DNA from: Streptomyces seoulensis
Lineage (GTDB): Bacteria; Actinomycetota; Actinomycetes; Streptomycetales; Streptomycetaceae
DNA length: 64,000 bases
Direction of reading: 5' to 3'
Assembly (NCBI RefSeq): GCF_022846655.1
Contig: NZ_AP025667.1
Location: forward strand, 5,059,001-5,123,000
Made by a program: the position numbers and the translations under genes. This document shows positions 45,735 through 54,006 of this stretch, one piece after another. The stretch's first letter is position 1. Every line of letters begins with the position of its first letter. The notes beneath the pieces were generated by a model. It made no database searches and had not been told where the DNA came from. It worked only from the letters and a program-made list of their open reading frames with translations.

Positions 45735-46265
45735 GTGCACAGTGAAGCCGTGGCCAGTCGAAGCGCAGACCAGAGGGACTCGCCCCGCGAGTCCAGGAGC
45801 GAGTCCAGGGGCGCGACCCCCCAGTTGGACGCCGTCTCCCTCGCGATCATCGAGCAGCTCCAGGAGGACGGCCGCCGGCCCTACGCCGCGATCGGCAAGG
45901 CGGTCGGTCTCTCCGAGGCGGCCGTGCGACAGCGGGTGCAGAAGCTGCTCGACCAGGGCGTGATGCAGATCGTCGCCGTCACGGACCCGCTCACCGTGGG
46001 CTTCCGCCGCCAGGCGATGGTCGGAGTCCATGTCGAGGGTGACGTGGAGAGCGTCGCGGACGCGCTGAGCGCCATGTCGGAGGTGGAGTACGTGGTGATG
46101 ACCGCGGGTTCCTTCGACGTCCTCGCCGAGATCGTCTGCGAGGACGACGACCACCTGCTGGACGTGATCAACCGGCGCATCCGGGCCCTGCCCGGTGTCC
46201 GCTCCACCGAGAGCTTCGTCTATCTCAAGCTCAAGAAGCAGACCTACATGTGGGGAACCCGATAA
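45735..46265 (+). CDS. Lrp/AsnC-family transcriptional regulator
   Basis: A 176-residue regulator. After a Ser/Arg-rich N-terminal tail, an HTH (LDAVSLAIIEQLQEDGRRPY with AIGKAVGLSEAAVRQRVQKLL) and a RAM ligand domain (VGVHVEGDVESVADALSAM, EYVVMTAGSFDVLAEIVCED, LPGVRSTESFVYLKLKK) follow. It is adjacent to a putrescine-type aminotransferase and divergent from ALDH2-PotD2, so control of polyamine catabolism is likely. From memory, the S. coelicolor gene in this position is a polyamine-linked regulator. GTG 45735 is chosen; GTG 45750 is possible. Confidence 0.9.
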   Translation: MHSEAVASRSADQRDSPRESRSESRGATPQLDAVSLAIIEQLQEDGRRPYAAIGKAVGLSEAAVRQRVQKLLDQGVMQIVAVTDPLTVGFRRQAMVGVHVEGDVESVADALSAMSEVEYVVMTAGSFDVLAEIVCEDDDHLLDVINRRIRALPGVRSTESFVYLKLKKQTYMWGTR

Positions 46266-46267
46266 CC

Positions 46268-47632
46268 GTGACGCAGAAGGACCTCAGCCGCACCGCGTAC
46301 GACCACCTGTGGATGCACTTCACCCGCATGTCCTCGTACGAGAACTCGCCCGTGCCGACCATCGTCCGCGGCGAGGGCACCCACATCTACGACGACAAGG
46401 GCAAGCGCTACCTCGACGGCCTCGCGGGCCTGTTCGTCGTCCAGGCCGGGCACGGCCGGGTGGAACTGGCCGAGACCGCCCTCAAGCAGGCCCAGGAGCT
46501 GGCCTTCTTCCCGGTGTGGTCCTACGCCCACCCGAAGGCGATCGAGCTGGCCGAGAGGCTGGCCGGCTACGCGCCCGGCGACCTCAACAAGGTCTTCTTC
46601 ACCACCGGCGGCGGCGAGGCCGTGGAGACCGCGTGGAAGCTGGCCAAGCAGTACTTCAAGCTGGTCGGCAAGCCCACCAAGCACAAGGTCATATCCCGCT
46701 CGCTGGCCTACCACGGCACCCCGCAGGGCGCCCTCTCCATCACCGGCCTGCCCGCGCTGAAGGCCCCCTTCGAACCGCTGGTGCCGGGCGCGCACAAGGT
46801 GACGAACACCAACATCTACCGCGCCCCGATCCACGGCGACGACCCGGAGGCGTTCGGCCGCTGGGCCGCCGACCAGATCGAGCAGCAGATCCTGTTCGAG
46901 GGCCCGGACACGGTCGCCGCGGTCTTCGTGGAGCCGGTGCAGAACGCCGGCGGCTGCTTCCCGCCGCCGCCCGGCTACTTCCAGCGGGTGCGCGAGATCT
47001 GCGACCAGTACGACGTCCTGCTCGTCTCCGACGAGGTCATCTGCGCCTTCGGCCGCCTCGGCACGATGTTCGCCTGCGACAAGTTCGGCTACGTCCCGGA
47101 CATCATCACCTGCGCCAAGGGCATGACCTCGGGCTACTCCCCGATCGGCGCGACGATCGTGTCCGACCGGATCGCGGAGCCCTTCTACCGGGACGACAAC
47201 GTCTTCCTGCACGGCTACACCTTCGGCGGCCACCCGGTCTCCGCCGCGGTCGGCCTCGCCAACCTCGACCTGTTCGAGCGCGAGGGCCTGAACCAGCACG
47301 TCCTGGACAACGAGGGCGCCTTCCTGCGCACCCTCCAGAAGCTGCACGACCTGCCGATCGTCGGCGACGTCCGCGGCAACGGCTTCTTCTACGGCATCGA
47401 GCTGGTCAAGGACAAGAACACCAAGGAGTCCTTCGACGCCGACGAGATCGAGCGCGTCCTGTACGGCTTCCTCTCCAAGGCCCTGTTCGAGAACGGCCTG
47501 TACTGCCGCGCCGACGACCGGGGCGACCCGGTGGTCCAGCTCGCCCCGCCGCTGATCGCCGACCAGGAGACGTTCGACGAGATCGAGCAGATCCTGCGCG
47601 CCACCCTGACGGAGGCGTGGACCAAGCTCTGA
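46268..47632 (+). CDS. Putrescine-type class III aminotransferase
   Basis: A 454-residue PLP aminotransferase probably transferring the amino group of putrescine to pyruvate or 2-oxoglutarate, giving 4-aminobutanal. Motifs are LDGLAGLFVVQAGHGRVELA, FFTTGGGEAVETAWKLAKQY, SRSLAYHGTPQGALSITG, VFVEPVQNAGGCFPPP, LLVSDEVICAFGRLG and the PLP lysine in IITCAKGMTSGYSPIGA. The layout matches SpuC-type polyamine transaminases. The GTG at 46268 is two bases after the Lrp stop; an ATG at 46250 inside lrp is in frame. Co-transcribed with the regulator. Confidence 0.9.
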   Translation: MTQKDLSRTAYDHLWMHFTRMSSYENSPVPTIVRGEGTHIYDDKGKRYLDGLAGLFVVQAGHGRVELAETALKQAQELAFFPVWSYAHPKAIELAERLAGYAPGDLNKVFFTTGGGEAVETAWKLAKQYFKLVGKPTKHKVISRSLAYHGTPQGALSITGLPALKAPFEPLVPGAHKVTNTNIYRAPIHGDDPEAFGRWAADQIEQQILFEGPDTVAAVFVEPVQNAGGCFPPPPGYFQRVREICDQYDVLLVSDEVICAFGRLGTMFACDKFGYVPDIITCAKGMTSGYSPIGATIVSDRIAEPFYRDDNVFLHGYTFGGHPVSAAVGLANLDLFEREGLNQHVLDNEGAFLRTLQKLHDLPIVGDVRGNGFFYGIELVKDKNTKESFDADEIERVLYGFLSKALFENGLYCRADDRGDPVVQLAPPLIADQETFDEIEQILRATLTEAWTKL

Positions 47633-47670
47633 CCTTCCCGCGCGGATGCCTCCGGTCGGTCGACCGGCAC

Positions 47671-47716
47671 CGGCCCCGGCGCCGCCCGTTCGAGTGAGAA
47701 CGGCGGTCCGGGGCCG
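47671..47716. terminator. Hairpin terminator after the aminotransferase gene
   Basis: Outer 9-bp arms cggccccgg / ccggggccg with an inner ccgcccgttc / gaacggcgg pairing form one long stem-loop, 38 bp past the stop at 47632. Confidence 0.75.
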
Positions 47717-47837
47717 TGTGCTGTGCCCCCTCCTCCTCGGCGCTGCCTAGCGTGCCAGTGACCGATCGGCCCGGTCTTCGTTCCCCCGAACAGGGCATAC
47801 GGACACGGGAAAACGGATCAGAACCGAGGTGTACGCC

Positions 47838-48578
47838 ATGGAGGCTCCGCCGGACAACGACGTGCTCTGGGCACGCTCCCTGCACTACAGGTACCCCGAC
47901 GGCTCCCCCGGCGTGGCCGGCGTCTCGCTGGGCGTACGGGAGAGCGAGATCCTCGCGGTCGGCGGCCCGCGCGGCAGCGGCAAGACCACCCTGCTGCGCT
48001 GCCTGTCCGGGCAGGTCAAGGTGGACGACGGCGAGGTGTGGTTCAACAGCTCCCCGGTGCACACCCTGGGCCCGATGGGCCGCGAACGGCTGCGCCGCGA
48101 CCGGTTCGGCTGGATCGACCCGGCCCCGGCGCTCGTCCCCGAGCTGAACGTCTGGGAGAACGCGGCGCTCCCGCTGATGCTGCGCGGCACGAGCCGCCGG
48201 CGCGCCAAGGTGGCCGCGATGGAGTGGCTGGAGCGGCTGGACGTCGGCGACAAGTCACGCAAGCGCCCGCACGAACTGCTCCAGGCCGAGCGCCAGCGCG
48301 TCGCCATCGCCCGCGCGCTCGCCCCCGGGCCCACGGTGCTGTTCGCCGACGAGCCGACCGCGCCGCTGCACCGCGCCGACCGCGGCCATGTGCTGCGCAC
48401 GCTCACCACGGCGGCCCGCTCGCACGGCATCACGGTCGTCCTCGCCACCCACGACCCGGAGACCACGGCCCTGGCCGACCGCACGGTCTCGCTGCTGGAC
48501 GGGCGGCGCGTGAAGACCGTGAACCTGCCCGACACCCCGGACACGGAAGGCCGGGCGGCGTGCTCGCTCTCCGTCTGA
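47838..48578 (+). CDS. ABC transporter ATPase with degenerate signature motif
   Basis: A 246-residue ATP-binding protein of the MacB/LolD-like group. Walker A GGPRGSGKTTLL, Walker B TVLFADEPTA and the switch His in VLATHDPET are intact. The signature LSGGQ is replaced: HELLQAERQRVAIARAL has LLQAE at that place. One half-site of the dimer would therefore be altered in both subunits, though the QRVAIARAL part remains. The ATG at 47838 follows gagg by eight bases. The next gene, a multi-span permease, overlaps it by 19 bp. Confidence 0.87.
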   Translation: MEAPPDNDVLWARSLHYRYPDGSPGVAGVSLGVRESEILAVGGPRGSGKTTLLRCLSGQVKVDDGEVWFNSSPVHTLGPMGRERLRRDRFGWIDPAPALVPELNVWENAALPLMLRGTSRRRAKVAAMEWLERLDVGDKSRKRPHELLQAERQRVAIARALAPGPTVLFADEPTAPLHRADRGHVLRTLTTAARSHGITVVLATHDPETTALADRTVSLLDGRRVKTVNLPDTPDTEGRAACSLSV

Positions 48579-49822
48579 CCCGCGCGGCCCGGCCCGCCGT
48601 CCAGTTGCGCCGCCTGCTCGTGGCGGCCGCCTCGGCGGGCACCGGCTTCCTGCTGCTCGGCTCCCTCGGCTACGCGATGGACCACCCCCGCACCCCGGGC
48701 GCGGCCGCGCTGCGCCTGGCCTGGTGCGTGGTGCCGATCGCCGCGACGGTGTACCTGGCGCGCGCGGTGGCCCGTACCGACCCGGGCACCCGTCCCCGGC
48801 CGGGGCTGTCGGCGGTGGGTCTCGGGCCGGGCCGGCTGATGGCGGTCTCCGCGCTGACCACGCTGCTCTCCTGCACGCTGGGCTCGCTGGTCGCGCTGAT
48901 GTTCTTCCTGCATCTGCGGGGCGATCTGACGGGCATGCCCTTCGACGGGAAGGGCGCGCAGTTCCTCGCGGCCGACCGGCCGTTCCCGGTCCCGGCCGCG
49001 CTGACCCTGCTGGCGCTGCTGCCGGTCGCCGCCTCCTCGGCGGTCGCGCTGAGCCTGCGCCCCAGGGACCCGCGCCGGCCGGCCGAGAAGGGCCGCTCCG
49101 GGGCGTCCTTCGGTGCCCGCCGGCTCGCCGTCACCCGCCAGGCCCGGACTCCGGAGGAGGAACCCGCGGAGGTCGCCGCCGAGGAGGCGGGCTGGTCGGA
49201 CGTGCTGACCGTCGCGCCGCCGCCCCGCGAGGCTCCGGCGGGCTTCCCCTGGGGTGTCGCCGCGCTGGCGGCCGGTCTCGCCGTACAGGCGTACGCGAAC
49301 CGGACCGCCCCGGCGTCCGTGCTCGCGCTGCCCGTGGAGGGCGCCGCCGTGCTGGGCGCCTGGCTGCTCACCGCGCTCGGGCTGGTCCTGGCCGCACCCG
49401 GTCTCACCTACCTGTGCGGGCGGCTGCTCCAGTCGGCACAGCCCGGCGCGCTGCGACTGCTGGCGGGGCGGGTGCTGATGTCCGAGGCCACGCGGATCGG
49501 GCGCCCGCTCGGCGTGGTCTGCGCGGTGACGTCGGCCGCGCTCGCCACGACCGCGATGTACGACCAGCCGGCCGCCGCCTTCGGGCCGCTGTCCACGGTG
49601 GCCACGCTGGTGGTGGGCGGCTGCACGCTGGCCACGCTGCTGACGGCGGCCGTCGAGGCCCGCCAGTCCCGCGCCGGCACGACGGCCGCGCTGCTCCGGC
49701 TCGGCGCCCCGGCCACGATGCTGCGGGGCTCCGCCGCACTGCGGGCCGCCGCACTGATCACCTTGTTCGTGCCGCTCACCCTGCTGATCGCCTACCTGTC
49801 GGCGCTCCCGCCGACCGGCTGA
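48560..49822 (+). CDS. ABC transporter permease
   Basis: A 420-residue protein with about nine hydrophobic segments, a long cytoplasmic loop near residues 170-220 (Arg/Glu-rich), and a C-terminal cluster LATLLTAAVEARQSRAGTTAALLRLGAPATMLRG that resembles the coupling region of FtsX/MacB-type permeases. It begins at the GTG at 48560 inside the end of the ATPase gene and should form an exporter with it. The substrate is unknown. A terminator follows. Confidence 0.83.
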   Translation: MLALRLTRAARPAVQLRRLLVAAASAGTGFLLLGSLGYAMDHPRTPGAAALRLAWCVVPIAATVYLARAVARTDPGTRPRPGLSAVGLGPGRLMAVSALTTLLSCTLGSLVALMFFLHLRGDLTGMPFDGKGAQFLAADRPFPVPAALTLLALLPVAASSAVALSLRPRDPRRPAEKGRSGASFGARRLAVTRQARTPEEEPAEVAAEEAGWSDVLTVAPPPREAPAGFPWGVAALAAGLAVQAYANRTAPASVLALPVEGAAVLGAWLLTALGLVLAAPGLTYLCGRLLQSAQPGALRLLAGRVLMSEATRIGRPLGVVCAVTSAALATTAMYDQPAAAFGPLSTVATLVVGGCTLATLLTAAVEARQSRAGTTAALLRLGAPATMLRGSAALRAAALITLFVPLTLLIAYLSALPPTG

Positions 49823-49835
49823 GGAAGACGGTCCA

Positions 49836-49865
49836 CGGGCCGCCGATGAGTTTTCCGGCGGCCCG
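49836..49865. terminator. Hairpin terminator after the ABC permease gene
   Basis: A 10-bp stem (cgggccgccg / cggcggcccg, 49836-49845 with 49856-49865) and 10-base loop, reinforced by flanking agacgg/ccgtct. Confidence 0.75.
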
Positions 49866-49914
49866 CCGTCTATACCGGCGTACGGCATCGCGCACACACT
49901 TCAGGGGAGAACCC

Positions 49915-50322
49915 ATGTACCAGCAGATGATCTTCGTGAACCTGGTGACCGCCGACGTGCCCGCCACCCGCAAGTTCTACAGCGGCCTGGGCTACGGCAT
50001 CAACGAGCAGTTCAGCAGCGACGACTGCGTCAGCGTGGTGATCAGCGACACCATCGTGGCGATGTTCCTGACGCCCGAGCACTACGCCCGCTTCACCCAG
50101 AAGAAGATCGTGGACGCCCGCACCTCCAGCGAGGTCCTGCTCTGCCTGAGCGCCGAGAGCCGCTCGAAGGTGGACGAGCTGGTGGACAAGGCCATCGCGG
50201 CGGGCGGCACCTCCCACGGCGACCCCCAGGACCACGGCTTCATGTACGGCCGCGCCTTCGACGACCTCGACGGCCACACCTGGGAGGTCATGTGGATGGA
50301 CCCGGCCGCGATCCAGGGGTGA
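49915..50322 (+). CDS. VOC-fold protein
   Basis: A 135-residue VOC protein (MYQQMIFVNLVTADVPATRKFYSGLGYGINE) with SSEVLLCLSAESRSKVDELVDKAIAAGG and the ending DLDGHTWEVMWMDPAAI, the pattern of the PhnB/glyoxalase-like group. The enzymatic activity is unknown. The ATG at 49915 follows aggggaga by six bases. A CPT-like kinase gene starts 10 bp downstream, so the two are likely co-transcribed. Confidence 0.87.
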   Translation: MYQQMIFVNLVTADVPATRKFYSGLGYGINEQFSSDDCVSVVISDTIVAMFLTPEHYARFTQKKIVDARTSSEVLLCLSAESRSKVDELVDKAIAAGGTSHGDPQDHGFMYGRAFDDLDGHTWEVMWMDPAAIQG

Positions 50323-50332
50323 GCATGCCCGC

Positions 50333-50905
50333 ATGACAGCAGGCCGGATCATCTTCCTCAACGGCACGTCGAGTTCGGGAAAGTCGAGCATCGCGCGCGA
50401 GCTGCTCGACATCCTGGACGACGGCGTCTTCTCCCACCTGTCGGTGGACGACTTCAACTCGATGCGCACGCGGCGGGAACTGGGCCCGCGGGAGTTCGAC
50501 GCCGCCCTGCGCCGGACCCGGCTCGGCTTCCACCGCTCGATCGCGGCCATGGCCGAGGTGGGCAACGACCTCGTGGTGGACCATGTGCTCAGCGAGCCGT
50601 GGCGGCTGGCCGACTGTCTGACCGTGCTGCCGCCCGAGGACGTCCTCTTCGTCGGCGTCCACTGCCCGCTGGAGGAACTCCAGCGGCGCGAGCGGGCGCG
50701 CGGCGACCGCGAACCGGGCCTCGCCGCGCTGCAGTACGACCAGGTCCACGGCCACGGCGACTACGACCTGGAGTGCGACACCGGTAAGGCGAGCCCGCGG
50801 GCCTGCGCCGAGCGGATCAAGGAGTTCCTCCCCCGCCGGCCGACACCCACCGCGTTCAGCCGCCTGCGCGAACTCCTGGACCAGGACCGGATGCCGCGCC
50901 ACTAG
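50333..50905 (+). CDS. Chloramphenicol phosphotransferase-like P-loop protein
   Basis: A 190-residue P-loop kinase-fold protein with Walker A FLNGTSSSGKSSIARELL (about 8-25), SVDDFNSMRTRREL, an acidic VVDHVLSE segment and LFVGVHCPLEELQRRERARGDRE, matching the chloramphenicol phosphotransferase (CPT) family. CPT enzymes phosphorylate the primary hydroxyl of the antibiotic, but most family members are uncharacterised and resistance should not be assumed. ATG start at 50333, just after the VOC gene; the LOG-like gene follows 9 bp later. Confidence 0.85.
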   Translation: MTAGRIIFLNGTSSSGKSSIARELLDILDDGVFSHLSVDDFNSMRTRRELGPREFDAALRRTRLGFHRSIAAMAEVGNDLVVDHVLSEPWRLADCLTVLPPEDVLFVGVHCPLEELQRRERARGDREPGLAALQYDQVHGHGDYDLECDTGKASPRACAERIKEFLPRRPTPTAFSRLRELLDQDRMPRH

Positions 50906-50914
50906 CATGTGCGG

Positions 50915-52042
50915 ATGCCTCCGATACCCGCCCGGCCCGAAGAGGTCGCCCCGGACCATGAGATCGAGTCGCTGGCGGAGTTCGACGCCGTCGTCGCCGC
51001 GCACGGAACCCTCGCGCGGTTCCGGGTGCAGGCCGTCGATCTGACCGGCCGTACGGAAGACCTGCTGAAGCTGGACACCACGGGCGCCGTCTTCCTCGGG
51101 TGCCCCATGCACACCGGGGCGGCCGCTCACGTCGCGGCCCGCGGCGCCCTGGTCTTCCCGCCGGTGCCGGGCCTCCCCTTCGATCCGTACCGTGGATTCG
51201 CCTACACCCCCGAGGAGTTGTTCGCCTCGCTGGCGAACGGGTACGAGGCGACGCCGGACGCTCGGGCGTACGAGTGGTTCCAGCGGACCAAGGACGACGG
51301 CGACATCCTCGCCTCGATGCTGCGCGCGGTCCACGACGACTCCGTCTCCGACGCCCTGGACGAACTCCTGGTCGACGCACGGGTGGTGGGCGTCATGGGC
51401 GGCCACGCCATGGCCCGCGGCACCGACGCGTACGCGGGTGCGGCCCGGCTCGGACGCGAACTGGCGCGCTCCGGCTTCACGGTGGCGACCGGGGGCGGAC
51501 CTGGCGCGATGGAGGCGGCCAACCTCGGTGCTTACGCTGCCCCGTTCGAGGACGGGATGCTGACCGAGGCCCTCCGGGTCCTGGCCAAGGCGCCCTCCTT
51601 CACGCCGTCCGTGACGGACTGGGCGCGGGCCGCCTTCGAGGTGCGGGAACGCTGGCCGGACGGGGGAGAGTCGGTGGGCATCCCGACCTGGTTCTACGGC
51701 CACGAGCCACCCAACGCGTTCGCCTCGCACCTGGGCAAGTACTTCGCCAACGCCACGCGGGAGGACGGCCTGCTGGCCCGCTCCAACGCCGGGGTGGTGT
51801 TCCTGCCGGGCGCGGCCGGGACCGTGCAGGAGATCTTCGACAACGCCACGCCCAACTACTACGGCTCGCGCGGCAATCCGACGCCCATGGTGCTGGTGGA
51901 CGAGGAACACTGGACGGAGAAGCTCCCCACCTGGCCGCTCCTGCGGGCGTTGGCGCGGGAACGGCCGATGGAGTCCCGTATCGCCCTGGTTGGCCGGATC
52001 GAGCAGGCTTCCGACGCGTTGAAACGTCTCGGTGGGCAATAA
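50915..52042 (+). CDS. LOG-family Rossmann nucleotide-binding protein
   Basis: A 375-residue protein. The C-terminal half is a LOG/lysine-decarboxylase-like Rossmann domain: VVGVMGGHAMARG, VATGGGPGAMEAANLG and the phosphoribohydrolase signature variant LPGAAGTVQEIFD. The N-terminal half has LDTTGAVFLGCPMHTGAAAHV. LOG proteins cleave nucleoside monophosphates or bind nucleotides; the canonical PGGxGTxxE is here PGAAGTVQE, so activity is uncertain. The ATG at 50915 is chosen, with tagcat ten bases before it suggesting a leaderless start; GTG 50909 is possible. Confidence 0.8.
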   Translation: MPPIPARPEEVAPDHEIESLAEFDAVVAAHGTLARFRVQAVDLTGRTEDLLKLDTTGAVFLGCPMHTGAAAHVAARGALVFPPVPGLPFDPYRGFAYTPEELFASLANGYEATPDARAYEWFQRTKDDGDILASMLRAVHDDSVSDALDELLVDARVVGVMGGHAMARGTDAYAGAARLGRELARSGFTVATGGGPGAMEAANLGAYAAPFEDGMLTEALRVLAKAPSFTPSVTDWARAAFEVRERWPDGGESVGIPTWFYGHEPPNAFASHLGKYFANATREDGLLARSNAGVVFLPGAAGTVQEIFDNATPNYYGSRGNPTPMVLVDEEHWTEKLPTWPLLRALARERPMESRIALVGRIEQASDALKRLGGQ

Positions 52043-52051
52043 AAAAGTAAA

Positions 52052-52104
52052 GTCAACGCCCGTTGACGGCCTACGCATTGACATGCTTATGGCGCGCTTA
52101 TAAA
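52052..52104 (+). promoter_or_regulatory. AT-rich promoter region of the LAETG protein gene
   Basis: A perfect 7-base palindrome arm pair GTCAACG / CGTTGAC (52052-52067) is followed by a consensus -35 TTGACA (52078-52083) and TATAAA (52099-52104). The 15-base spacing is short for a strong sigma-70-type promoter. The region is markedly AT-rich for this genome. Confidence 0.5.
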
Positions 52105-52200
52105 CCTGTGTGTCTCGTGGGGGTGCTGGGGCATCGCTCCGTCCGTCGCTCCAACTCCCCCTCTACCCCCCGCAGTTCTGCACTCAGCAAAGGACAAGAC

Positions 52201-52908
52201 TTGTCCATATCCCGCCGTAACGCGCGCCGCTCCGTGCGCATCCTGGGTGTTGCCTCCGCCTCGGCCGCGCTGGCCCTCGGCGTCGCCGGCCAGGCCCTCG
52301 CGTGCAACATCAACGACTTCTCGGCCGAGGCCAAGTGCACGGGCGACAAGGGTCAGATCGTCGTCAAGGACATCGACCCCTCCCGCAAGACCGCCACCGT
52401 CACCGTGTTCCTCGAGAACAACGGCGCCGATGAGAAGAAGATCGGCGAGCAGCAGGTCACCGGTTCCCGTGAGGGCGCGACGATCACCTTCGACGAGGAC
52501 TGGAAGGCCAACGCGACCTACCGCGTCCACGTCAAGGTGCCCGGCATCGTCGACGAGGACATCAAGGGCAACCTGACGACCCAGGCGACCGCCTGCGCGA
52601 AGGAGGAGGCCCCCTCCCCGAGCGCCCCGGCCTCCGACTCCCCGAAGCCGACCCCGTCGGCCTCCTCCCCGGCCGAGGAGAGCGCCTCCCCGGCCCCCTC
52701 CGAGAGCGAGAGCGGCAACGCCGCCGCCCCGGCGTCCGAGGCCCCGAGCAACGCCCCCTCCGCGGCGATCGGTGACTCCAACCTCGCCGAGACCGGTGCG
52801 AACTCCAACACCGGCATGATCGCCGGTGTCGCCGGCGCCCTCGTCGTCGTCGGCGGTGGCGCGGTGTACTTCGGCATGCGCCGCCGTGGCGCGAAGAGCG
52901 GCGGCTGA
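52201..52908 (+). CDS. LAETG-anchored cell-wall surface protein (sortase substrate)
   Basis: A 235-residue exported protein. The TTG start at 52201, after aaaggacaagac, gives a Sec signal peptide ([16 protein letters not shown] to AGQALAC). The globular part (about 35-135, [20 protein letters not shown]) has beta-sandwich character. A Ser/Pro/Glu-rich stalk follows, then the sorting motif LAETG, a hydrophobic segment and the tail [10 protein letters not shown]. LAxTG is the motif used by Streptomyces class E sortases, so it should be covalently attached to peptidoglycan. No sortase gene is in this window. Confidence 0.9.
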   Translation: MSISRRNARRSVRILGVASASAALALGVAGQALACNINDFSAEAKCTGDKGQIVVKDIDPSRKTATVTVFLENNGADEKKIGEQQVTGSREGATITFDEDWKANATYRVHVKVPGIVDEDIKGNLTTQATACAKEEAPSPSAPASDSPKPTPSASSPAEESASPAPSESESGNAAAPASEAPSNAPSAAIGDSNLAETGANSNTGMIAGVAGALVVVGGGAVYFGMRRRGAKSGG

Positions 52909-52924
52909 CGCCTTCGCCCGCCGA

Positions 52925-52975
52925 GCACGACAGCGGCCCGTCCCCGTCTCGTACGGGGGCGGGCCGCTGTCGTGC
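52925..52975. terminator. Bidirectional hairpin terminator
   Basis: A 16-bp perfect stem (52925-52940 with 52960-52975, arm gcacgacagcggcccg) with further pairing inside lies between the convergent LAETG gene and the thiamine transporter ATPase gene. Confidence 0.88.
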
Positions 52976-52983
52976 GCGCGGTG

Positions 52984-54006
52984 TCAGCCGAGGACGACGA
53001 TCTCCGCCGCGTCGAACTCCACCCCGACCTCGGCGCCGGTCTCGGGCGCGTCCCGCAGCGGGCAGGCCGCCTCCAGGTGCGGGGCGCCGCCCTGGGGCTG
53101 GAGCCGGAGCGCCACATGGGTGCCCCGGAAGGTGCGGGCGGTGACCGTGCAGGTCAGCCCCTCGTCGGCGGCCACGAGCCGTACCCCGGCGGGCCGCACC
53201 AGCAGCTCCCCGGCGCCCTGCGGCGAACCCTCGGGCACCGGCAGCTTGCCCCACGGGGTGTCGGCGGCCGTCCCGGTGACGCTCGCCGGGACCACGTTCT
53301 CGAAGCCGAGGAACCGCGCCACGAACGCGTCGGCGGGCCGGCGCCACACCTCCAGCGGGGTACCGGACTGCGCGATCCGTCCGTCCCGCATCACCACCAC
53401 CCGGTCGGCCAGCGCGAACGCCTCGCCCTGGTCGTGGGTGACGGCGAGCACGGTGGTGCCCAGCCGGGTGAACAGTTCCCTCAGTTCGACCACCAGCCGC
53501 TCCCGCAGCGAGCGGTCCAACTGACCCAGCGGCTCGTCCAGCATGAGCAGCCTCGGCCGGGGTGCGAGCGCCCGCGCGAGGGCCACCCGCTGCTGCTCAC
53601 CGCCGGAGAGCCCGGCCACCGCCCGCCGGGCCGAGCCGGGCAGTCCGACCAGCTCCAGCAACTCCCCGACCCGCTCGTCCCGTCGGCCCTTGGGCATGCC
53701 GTGCATCCGCAGTCCGAAGCCGACGTTGCCGCCCACGTCCCGCTGCGGGAAGAGCTGATGGTCCTGGAACATCAGGCCGACCCCGCGCCGGTGCGCGGGA
53801 ACGCCCGCCTGGTCCCGGCTGTCGAGCGACACCCTTCCGGCGTCCAGCGGTTGCAGCCCCGCCACGCTCCGCAGCAGGGTCGACTTCCCGCTGCCGCTCG
53901 GCCCGAGCACGCACACCACCTCGTGCTCGGCGACATCGAGGTCCACCGCGTCGAGCACCGCACGCCCGCCGAGACGGACGGTCGCCGCCTCAAGACTCAG
54001 CAGCAT
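52984..54006 (-). CDS. thiQ: Thiamine ABC transporter ATPase
   Basis: A 340-residue ATPase with Walker A GPSGSGKSTLL, signature LSGGEQQRVALARAL, Walker B LLMLDEPLGQLD and switch VTHDQGEAFAL, plus a C-terminal TOBE-like domain (from about 245). It is the last gene of a leftward unit whose leader is a TPP riboswitch, so thiamine or a thiamine precursor is the expected substrate. The ATG at 54006 overlaps the permease stop by one base. It is longer than enterobacterial ThiQ, with the extra regulatory domain. Confidence 0.9.
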   Translation of the reverse strand: MLLSLEAATVRLGGRAVLDAVDLDVAEHEVVCVLGPSGSGKSTLLRSVAGLQPLDAGRVSLDSRDQAGVPAHRRGVGLMFQDHQLFPQRDVGGNVGFGLRMHGMPKGRRDERVGELLELVGLPGSARRAVAGLSGGEQQRVALARALAPRPRLLMLDEPLGQLDRSLRERLVVELRELFTRLGTTVLAVTHDQGEAFALADRVVVMRDGRIAQSGTPLEVWRRPADAFVARFLGFENVVPASVTGTAADTPWGKLPVPEGSPQGAGELLVRPAGVRLVAADEGLTCTVTARTFRGTHVALRLQPQGGAPHLEAACPLRDAPETGAEVGVEFDAAEIVVLG

